From Paenibacillus zeisoli (GTDB taxonomy: Bacteria; Bacillota; Bacilli; Paenibacillales; Paenibacillaceae), in assembly GCF_003994465.1 (NCBI RefSeq), contig NZ_RZNX01000003.1, forward strand, positions 463,283-527,282: a stretch of 64,000 nucleotides of DNA, written 5' to 3'. Shown here one piece after another: positions 58,359-64,000 of this stretch (positions within the stretch are counted from its first letter, which is position 1; every line of letters begins with the position of its first letter). The translations under genes were made by a program, and so were the position numbers. The notes beneath the pieces are model-generated. The model ran no database searches and had not been told where the DNA came from. It saw only the letters and a program-made list of their open reading frames with translations.

Positions 58359-59742
58359 ACGCGAAGAGCAGCGATTAATCGACTACTTCCAATCCAGTCA
58401 CATAGCTGAGCAATCCATAGAAGATACTCTTCTGGACAAGGCGGTTGTACAAGGCATTCAAATGGGCAGCCGGAAGCGCCGCAGCTTCATGTTCAGATAC
58501 CGCGCTGGAATTATGGCAGGAACGCTTGCCTTGTGTATCGGCCTGTTTATACTCATGTGGCCCCGCATCCATGTTGGCCCTTCGCCTGCTGCCGACAAGG
58601 TTAACTTCACCGCCCCCGACTATGTCAAGTCCCAGATCAGTCACAATTCAGCCTGGCTGGAGGCTGCCAATCACGGACTATACCAGCCTATTAATCAGAC
58701 ACGAGAGCAAGGTGGTTATAGGGTTACGGTCGATGGGGTTCTTGCCGACAAGCGGACGATGATCTTCTTTTATACCGCGGAGAATATGGACGGAAGCTCC
58801 ACTCCAGCAGTGAATAATACTAAATTTCTAGGCACGGACGGCAAGAGTGTTTCCGCATCGGTTGAATCTGACTCTTTCTCACAATTAAGTAATAAGAAGG
58901 TCGTCCAAAATCGTTACATCCTTAACTTCTATGGTAACGATACTACACCGGATAAATTTACTTTTACCGGTAATTGGGGACCTGGGCAGGCATCCGATGC
59001 CAAGAGACAGAAGTTCGAGATCCCTGTGAAGCTTGACCGAAGCAAATTCATAAACCTGGAGAAGCACATCCCAGTACATCAGGATATGATGATCCATGGT
59101 CTCAAGGCAACCTTGGATGATGCCACGCTTTATCCATTGTCTACTGAGCTTGGCTTCAGCTATGACAAGAAGAACAGCCGCAAAATCCAGCAGTTCATCA
59201 AGCCCAGACTTACTCTGAAGCTGCAAGACCAGGCTGTGGAGTCGGCCTTCCGAGGCTCGTCTCTCACAGAGAATGAGCCGAATCGGATGTATTTTAACAG
59301 CTTGTATTATACAGATTTCTCAAGCCTGCAGTTCCGATCAGATGGCGTTGAAGAATCCCTCGGTGATCATTTAAGTATTGTAGTCGATACAAGCAAGCGG
59401 GAACTTGTTCATGCCCCCGATGACAGAGTTAGGCTGGGTAATGTCATTACCGATTCCGGTTCCACTGAGATTCAGTTTCATATCAAACGAGGCTCCAACT
59501 CTCTAAGCAGCCTTGACTTGGATTACAGTTTTACGGATGGCAAAGGCCATACTCATAAGGTTGCAACTACACGTTCGGAGAGTCGTATACTTGATCCCTA
59601 TTCTTCTCATTCCAGTAATGATGATTTCGACGTGTATCATTACTTTATCGATACTAAATCCTATCCGCAGCCGCTCACCATCCCTATCACCAACTATCCG
59701 GGTAATGAGATTCGGCAGCCCATCACGATTCCCATCCAATAA
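58351..59742 (+). CDS. DUF4179 transmembrane anti-sigma factor
   Basis: 464 residues from ATG 58351 (AAGGAGGGGG upstream). The cytoplasmic N-terminus of about 50 residues would hold the sigma factor; one transmembrane helix (about 51-72, AGIMAGTLALCIGLFILMW) leads to a large outer region. The first outside part (about 95-195; NHGLYQPINQTREQGGYRVTVDGVLADKRTMIFFYTAE) matches DUF4179, the remainder (about 200-460) is beta-rich and less conserved. No intramembrane-protease site can be proven from sequence, but regulated proteolysis is the usual release mechanism. Confidence 0.88.
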   Translation: MNRREEQRLIDYFQSSHIAEQSIEDTLLDKAVVQGIQMGSRKRRSFMFRYRAGIMAGTLALCIGLFILMWPRIHVGPSPAADKVNFTAPDYVKSQISHNSAWLEAANHGLYQPINQTREQGGYRVTVDGVLADKRTMIFFYTAENMDGSSTPAVNNTKFLGTDGKSVSASVESDSFSQLSNKKVVQNRYILNFYGNDTTPDKFTFTGNWGPGQASDAKRQKFEIPVKLDRSKFINLEKHIPVHQDMMIHGLKATLDDATLYPLSTELGFSYDKKNSRKIQQFIKPRLTLKLQDQAVESAFRGSSLTENEPNRMYFNSLYYTDFSSLQFRSDGVEESLGDHLSIVVDTSKRELVHAPDDRVRLGNVITDSGSTEIQFHIKRGSNSLSSLDLDYSFTDGKGHTHKVATTRSESRILDPYSSHSSNDDFDVYHYFIDTKSYPQPLTIPITNYPGNEIRQPITIPIQ

Positions 59743-59782
59743 TCTTCGGCTCCTCCACATTCTAACTTCATCTATGCCAAAA

Positions 59783-59814
59783 GAGGGTACTGTCCGCATC
59801 AGGACAGTACCCTC
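59783..59814. terminator. Terminator between anti-sigma and acyltransferase genes
   Basis: A 13-bp perfect stem, GAGGGTACTGTCC/GGACAGTACCCTC, in the convergent gap; T-rich sequence is modest on both sides. Confidence 0.75.
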
Positions 59815-59826
59815 ATCTCTTCAACC

Positions 59827-60324
59827 TCAATCACCCTCCGGATTGTTCCGCTTCAGCACCCGCAGCGGATTCCCGCCCACGAAGGTGCCTGCCTCAACAT
59901 CCTTATGTACGACCGATCCGGCAGCCACCACTGCTCCATTGCCTATGGTGACACCAGGCAGAATTGTGGAGTTGGCACCGATCAGCACATCATCCCCGAT
60001 GACGACGTCACCCAGACGATACTCTTTTATCAAATACTCATGGGCCAGAATGGTTGTATTATAACCAATCACAGAATTACGGCCAATCGTAATTTTCTCC
60101 GGAAAAAACACGTCCACCATGACCATAAGCCCAAAGGCCGTATGCTCACCCACTCGCATCCGCAGCAGCCGGCGATACATCCAATTCTTCAGCGGCAGGA
60201 TCGGGCAGTAGCGGGTCAGCTGAATCACAATGAAATTCCAAATGCCTTTCCAAGGACTTACCGTACGGTACAGCTGCCAAAGCGCGTTTGGCCCCTCTAC
60301 CGGATAACGGGTTACCTTTCTCAC
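59827..60324 (-). CDS. Hexapeptide-repeat acyltransferase (YvoF-like)
   Basis: 165 residues, GTG start overlapping the ppaX stop by one base. Left-handed beta-helix repeats are visible: IGRNSVIGYNTTILAHE, YRLGDVVIGDDVLIGANSTILPGVTIGNGAVVAAGSVVHKDVEAG. Such enzymes acetylate sugars or other small molecules using acetyl-CoA. In B. subtilis yvoF occupies the same place after hprK-lgt-ppaX, so this is the fourth gene of that operon; substrate unknown. Confidence 0.88.
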   Translation of the reverse strand: MRKVTRYPVEGPNALWQLYRTVSPWKGIWNFIVIQLTRYCPILPLKNWMYRRLLRMRVGEHTAFGLMVMVDVFFPEKITIGRNSVIGYNTTILAHEYLIKEYRLGDVVIGDDVLIGANSTILPGVTIGNGAVVAAGSVVHKDVEAGTFVGGNPLRVLKRNNPEGD

Positions 60325-60977
60325 TAGCCTTCAGACTCCATTCCGAGCACACCGTATAAGTCGGTCATGTCATTAAGTATATAGTCAGGATCATACTTTT
60401 TCAGCACTTCGGCACCCTTGAGCGACCAAGCAACCCCTGCGGACTGAACCCCGGCAGCGCGTGCCGACTGCAAGTCAGCCGGGCTATCCCCGACCATGAG
60501 TGTCGTCTTCGGATCTGCACCAAGACGCTGAATGGCGGTTAGAACCGGTTCAGGATGCGGCTTCGGATTCTCCACATCATTTAGAGTTACGATCTCCTTC
60601 ATGAACTTCAACAGATCAAAGGTTTCCAGCGCCAGAATCGTAGAAGGCTTCATCTTGGTAGTGACTACACCGAGTGTAATCCCCTTCGCATGGAGCCTCG
60701 AGATGACCTTGTGCACATTAGGGAACTCTCTAACCAAGGCATCATGATGAAGCATATTGTAAGCTCTATAGTCGGTAACAAGCTCCGCCACATCTTCCCT
60801 GCCTGTGAACTGCCGAAGCTGCTGCTCCAGTGTCAGCCCCATATGGGGAATAATTTGCTCACGGGTGAAAGGAGGTTCCGGGTAATGCTTATCCATAACG
60901 TGAAGGAATGAGGTGATGATCAGCTCATTCGTATTTACAATCGTCCCATCTAAATCGAACAGTACAGTTTCAATCAT
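60324..60977 (-). CDS. ppaX: Pyrophosphatase PpaX
   Basis: 217 residues of the HAD superfamily: nucleophile motif VLFDLDGTIVNT, TTKMKPSTILALE, lysine block NPKPHPEPV and metal motif MVGDSPADLQSARAAG. PpaX hydrolyses the pyrophosphate released when HprK/P dephosphorylates P-Ser-HPr, pulling that reaction forward. Lies between lgt and the acyltransferase gene. Confidence 0.93.
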   Translation of the reverse strand: MIETVLFDLDGTIVNTNELIITSFLHVMDKHYPEPPFTREQIIPHMGLTLEQQLRQFTGREDVAELVTDYRAYNMLHHDALVREFPNVHKVISRLHAKGITLGVVTTKMKPSTILALETFDLLKFMKEIVTLNDVENPKPHPEPVLTAIQRLGADPKTTLMVGDSPADLQSARAAGVQSAGVAWSLKGAEVLKKYDPDYILNDMTDLYGVLGMESEG

Positions 60978-60984
60978 TTGCTCG

Positions 60985-62055
60985 CTACTCCTTCTTATCC
61001 TCCGTTTTAATCCTATCCTCTGTCTCTCTATCTATATTTGCATCAATATTTCTATCCGACGTAAATGACTCACTGCTGTGCGCTTCAGGACCAGATACTG
61101 TCACAGGTGTAGCTTCTGGAAGGTGATCTTCTGCCGGCACCTTAGTGGAGATAATAGGGTCACTATACCGGGCAGCGGACAGTCCTGTCTTGCGGCGGTA
61201 AATAATTAGAATGACTGCAGCCACAATAATAAGGACAGCCAGCAGCTGCGAAATCCGTATATTCCCATACTGGGGATCCAGCGCACCCGGCTCGAATCCC
61301 ATCGCTCTCATCGGGGCCCATAGAACATCCATGAAGGAAGCTAACCAATCAGGACCCTTGAACGCCAGACTGTCCGTCCGTACCCGTTCGATGAAGAAAC
61401 GGCCGATTGAATACCAGATGAAATAGGACAAGAACAGTTCACCTGCACGAAGGAACCTCTGACGGCGCAGCACCAGCAGCAGGACGAGGCCGACCAAATT
61501 CCATAACGATTCGTATAAAAAAGTAGGATGATGGTAGACACCTTGAACATTCATTTGATCCACGATAAAAGAAGGAAGGTGCAGGTGATCCCGCAGGAAC
61601 GTCTCCGTTGTAGGTCCGCCATAGGCTTCCTGGTTCACGTAGTTCCCCCAGCGGCCAATGAGCTGGCCGACGATCAGGCCTGGTGCACAAATATCCGCAA
61701 TTCGCCAGAAGTTGTATCCTTTACGCCGGACATAAATGACCGCACATATAATGGCACCGATCAGCGCCCCGTATATGGCTATACCGCCCTCCCAGATTTT
61801 GAACACACTTAGCAGATTGTCCTTGTAATCATCCCACTTGAAGGCCACAAAATAAATCCGTGCTCCAATAATGGCGGAAGGCACCCCAAACAGTACGAGA
61901 TCCATGAAAAATTCGGACGAAATACCAAACCGTTTTCCTTCCCGAATCGCCAGCAGCATACCTATTAGAGCCGCTGTGCCCAGTATCAGGCCGTACCACC
62001 GGATAGGAAGCCCCAAGATGGAAAAAGCGACCGGATTTAATAACAACGTTTCCAT
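60985..62055 (-). CDS. lgt: Prolipoprotein diacylglyceryl transferase with hydrophilic tail
   Basis: 356 residues. Seven transmembrane helices; the catalytic Arg/His region includes LIGRWGNYVNQEAYGG and HPTFLYESLWN. Adds diacylglycerol to lipobox cysteines such as those of PotD and the esterase lipoprotein here. About 85 residues longer than B. subtilis Lgt; the surplus is a charged cytoplasmic tail (about 285-356) of unknown role. Follows hprK by 12 bases. Confidence 0.95.
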   Translation of the reverse strand: METLLLNPVAFSILGLPIRWYGLILGTAALIGMLLAIREGKRFGISSEFFMDLVLFGVPSAIIGARIYFVAFKWDDYKDNLLSVFKIWEGGIAIYGALIGAIICAVIYVRRKGYNFWRIADICAPGLIVGQLIGRWGNYVNQEAYGGPTTETFLRDHLHLPSFIVDQMNVQGVYHHPTFLYESLWNLVGLVLLLVLRRQRFLRAGELFLSYFIWYSIGRFFIERVRTDSLAFKGPDWLASFMDVLWAPMRAMGFEPGALDPQYGNIRISQLLAVLIIVAAVILIIYRRKTGLSAARYSDPIISTKVPAEDHLPEATPVTVSGPEAHSSESFTSDRNIDANIDRETEDRIKTEDKKE

Positions 62056-62067
62056 TCTTACACGCTC

Positions 62068-63009
62068 CTAATCCAAATCATCTACATCTTCCGCGATGGT
62101 CTCGGTGAGCTTCGTGGTGAACTGCAGTGCTGCATTGTAGCCCATACGCTTCAATCTGAAGTTCATTGCCGCAACCTCAATAATAACGGCCAAATTTCGG
62201 CCCGGTCTAACCGGAATCGTCGCAAGAGGCACATCCGTATCAATAATTCGGGTAGTCTCTTCATCCAGCCCAAGACGATCATACTGTTTCTCCTGCTGCC
62301 AGGCTTCCAGACGAACTACAAGCGTGATTCTCTTATTGTTCCGGATTGCCCCTGCACCGAATAGGGTCATCACATTAATGATTCCGACTCCGCGGATTTC
62401 CAGCAGGTGACGGATCAATTCAGGTGCCGTACCGTGAAGCTGATTATCAGAGGTCTGACGAATCTCTACCGCATCATCGGCGATCAGGCGGTGTCCGCGT
62501 TTAACAAGCTCAAGCGCTGTCTCACTCTTACCAATTCCGCTCGAACCCGTAATGAGCATCCCTACCCCGTATACATCAACCAATACGCCATGAATGGTCG
62601 CAGTAGGTGCAAGCTTACGCTCAAGGAACCCTGTAATACGGCTCGAAAGTATGGTCGTTGCCATATTGCTGCGAAGAACAGGGATCTCCTTTTCTTCACC
62701 AATTTGCACCATTTCCTCCGGTACATCAAGTCCCCGAGTGATGATAATGCAAGGCGTAATCGGACTTAGACACAACTTCTCCATCCGGTCCCTACGTTCT
62801 TTCTCTGGCAGCATATTATAAAAAGCCAGCTCAGTCTTACCTAGAATCTGTACCCGCTCTGAAGGATGATATTCGAAATATCCTGCCAGTTCAAGGCCCG
62901 GACGGTATAGATCATCCACAGTGATCGTGCGTTTTAAGCCTTGTTCACCGGAAAGTACTTCTAACCCAAATTGGTTCACGAGCTCCGATACCTTTACTTT
63001 TTTAGCCAT
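62068..63009 (-). CDS. hprK: HPr kinase/phosphorylase
   Basis: 313 residues from ATG 63009 (GAAGGGAG upstream); the frame extends to 63135 but only over repeats. Walker [16 protein letters not shown], catalytic block [10 protein letters not shown], the signature [18 protein letters not shown], and C-terminal VPVRPGRN-type loop ([19 protein letters not shown]). It phosphorylates Ser46 of HPr/Crh when fructose 1,6-bisphosphate is high and reverses it when phosphate is high. The HPr/Crh gene is at 24578. Confidence 0.96.
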   Translation of the reverse strand: MAKKVKVSELVNQFGLEVLSGEQGLKRTITVDDLYRPGLELAGYFEYHPSERVQILGKTELAFYNMLPEKERRDRMEKLCLSPITPCIIITRGLDVPEEMVQIGEEKEIPVLRSNMATTILSSRITGFLERKLAPTATIHGVLVDVYGVGMLITGSSGIGKSETALELVKRGHRLIADDAVEIRQTSDNQLHGTAPELIRHLLEIRGVGIINVMTLFGAGAIRNNKRITLVVRLEAWQQEKQYDRLGLDEETTRIIDTDVPLATIPVRPGRNLAVIIEVAAMNFRLKRMGYNAALQFTTKLTETIAEDVDDLD

Positions 63010-63118
63010 ACGTGCTCTCCCTTCTACCTGTCGGCCATTCACTGCAGATCTGTAATTTCTTCTCATATTCTTGCTCTTAATTTCTTCGATACTACTCATA
63101 CTTGTAACCATACTAATA

Positions 63119-63203
63119 CTCATATTGTTACTCATACTTCAATCAACTCATATTGTTGCTCATACTTCAATTAACTCATAATCTTGCTCATACTTTCAAT
63201 CAA
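63119..63203. repeat. Three 28-29 bp direct repeats in the hprK leader
   Basis: Units 63119-63146, 63147-63174 and 63175-63203 share CTCATA.T.TTGCTCATACTT and CAAT.AA blocks; degenerate copies continue to about 63270 and toward 63060. Confidence 0.85.
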
Positions 63204-63495
63204 CCTATAATCTTGCTCGCACTTCACTCACACACTTGCTCACACTCTTGCTCTTACTTACACATTGTACTTATCGTAATGGATATTGCCCGGTAAATCA
63301 ATCACCGCCCACTCCTGACGGAAGGCTTCGATTTGTATCTCGTCCCACCGATTGAAGGCTCACGAACGAAATTACTTGTAGGTACCTGTACATCGATGAC
63401 TCTAGTTCTTTTATCCGAAAATATGAATTAAGCCTAAATCCCTTATAGCCACCAAATCCGTTACTCCTGCCTAATTCTGCAATTCCCTTATAGCT

Positions 63496-63520
63496 AAAAA
63501 AACCGCCCCGAAGGGCGGTT
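63496..63520 (-). terminator. Terminator of the sugar ABC ATPase gene
   Basis: Stem AACCGCC/GGCGGTT with a TTCG-type loop (CTTCGG) and seven T on the minus strand, 20 bases after the stop codon. Confidence 0.9.
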
Positions 63521-63538
63521 TCGGCTTGATCCATCTTC

Positions 63539-64000
63539 TTAGGAGAAGAATACGTTCAATTCCGATTCTTTATCAAAGATATGAATTTTGTTCATATCGA
63601 TAGCCAGCTTAACTTGATCTCCCTCGCGTGTTCTGGAACGTCCATCTACACGTGCGATTACGGAGTCGTTACCAATACCGTTCAAGTGCAATTGCATTTC
63701 GTGACCGATGTTCTCAGTCAGGAACACACTTGCATTAAAGATTGTGTTAGGCGAAGCTTCAAGGAATACAGGCTCTTCATGAATGTCCTCAGGACGAATA
63801 CCCATGATAACTTCTTTGCCAAAGTATCCTTTTTCTTTAAGGATCGCTGCTTTACCTTGTGGGAACTCAACATCCAGACCAGGAGCCTTGAAACGAACTG
63901 CTCCGTTTGATTCGGATAGATTTCCTGTAACAAAGTTCATTGTAGGGGAACCAATGAAACCAGCAACAAAAATGTTTTGCGGTTGGTTGTACAGTTCTTC
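63539..64000 (-). CDS. Sugar ABC transporter ATP-binding protein, MsmX/UgpC-like (5' end cut by window)
   Basis: The last 153 residues of an ATPase; the start lies beyond position 64000. LYNQPQNIFVAGFIGSPTMNFV matches the junction between nucleotide-binding and regulatory domains in MsmX/MsmK/UgpC, followed by OB/TOBE strands with MGIRPEDIHEEP and FLTENIGHEMQLHL. These proteins energise several carbohydrate importers at once in Firmicutes. The Walker motifs are outside the window. The gene precedes the hprK operon and ends at a strong terminator. Confidence 0.9.
   Translation of the reverse strand, partial: EELYNQPQNIFVAGFIGSPTMNFVTGNLSESNGAVRFKAPGLDVEFPQGKAAILKEKGYFGKEVIMGIRPEDIHEEPVFLEASPNTIFNASVFLTENIGHEMQLHLNGIGNDSVIARVDGRSRTREGDQVKLAIDMNKIHIFDKESELNVFFS

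Larger units (their letters stand above)
63010..63538. other. Long leader/intergenic region upstream of hprK
   Basis: Contains the 28-bp repeats, a minus-strand C-poor stretch with about nine ATGAG motifs, and the terminator of the sugar-ABC gene (63496-63520). No separate gene is supported. Confidence 0.55.

Noticed and set aside
63119..63203. Possible CRISPR array
   Set aside because: Units are adjacent without unique spacers and diverge gradually; no cas gene is present.
63298..63534. 78-codon minus-strand frame before the hprK leader
   Set aside because: It begins inside the terminator hairpin of the sugar ABC gene and shows no recognisable protein features.

Overview
The window looks like a chromosomal segment of a Gram-positive, endospore-former-type Firmicute, most likely Paenibacillus or a close relative in Paenibacillaceae. 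The grounds are the gene content and order (secG-rnr-smpB-ssrA, cggR-gapA-pgk-tpiA-gpmI-eno, rapZ-yvcK-whiA-HPr/Crh, hisZGDBHAF-IE, hprK-lgt-ppaX-yvoF type clusters), strong AGGAGG-type ribosome sites, Firmicute CtsR, CggR and Fnr type sites, and a copper-amine-oxidase-like cell-surface protein. Most genes lie on the minus strand. No phage, insertion sequence or CRISPR array is visible.

Layout. 0-2 kb: the end of an erythromycin-esterase-like lipoprotein gene and a CPBP membrane protease. 2-7.3 kb: tmRNA (ssrA), smpB, an SRPBCC protein, RNase R with a very long RGG-like tail, and secG; this is the trans-translation and mRNA-decay neighbourhood. 7.3-8.3 kb: OsmC-like and TfoX C-domain proteins. 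8.3-15.7 kb: the complete lower glycolysis operon led by CggR, with a readable promoter and operator. 15.9-17 kb: tRNA-Arg(CCG) and clpP with a perfect CtsR heptad repeat. 17-24.4 kb: two secreted or esterase-like proteins, the potABCD polyamine transporter and a SIMPL protein. 24.5-28.8 kb: HPr/Crh, whiA, yvcK, rapZ, glcK. 29-31 kb: a DUF1858/DUF438-hemerythrin pair under a perfect Fnr-type palindrome. 31-37.2 kb: an accessory cluster of two-component system, LanFEG-type ABC exporter and secreted erythromycin-esterase-like protein. 37-42.9 kb: HxlR/RidA, trxB, a TPR protein and a divergent PRPP synthetase. 43-48.5 kb: a linearmycin-resistance-like ABC exporter with its two-component system. 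49-57.6 kb: a GNAT protein and the full histidine operon with a PHP histidinol phosphatase. 57.8-59.7 kb: an ECF sigma / DUF4179 anti-sigma pair. 59.8-64 kb: yvoF-like, ppaX, lgt, hprK, and the end of an MsmX/UgpC-type sugar ABC ATPase.

How the genes work together. Several parts belong to carbon control: CggR with glycolysis, glucokinase, YvcK, an HPr/Crh protein, and HprK with PpaX, which phosphorylate HPr/Crh on Ser46 and remove the pyrophosphate. The PRPP synthetase lies near the histidine operon that consumes PRPP. Two cell-envelope defence modules interrupt what is otherwise a core-gene backbone.

Most unusual signal: three dispersed intergenic elements of about 110 bp (19201-19308, 30417-30522, 39897-40008). 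They share conserved linkers, but their two stems are rewritten in each copy while base pairing is kept, including a 15-bp perfect inner stem and a single bulged T in the outer stem. That is the pattern expected of a structured RNA or folded-DNA element, and I do not recognise the family. Other points worth attention are the repetitive 418-bp gap inside the his operon, 28-bp repeats in the hprK leader, a Crh-like protein carrying His15, and the RNase R tail.
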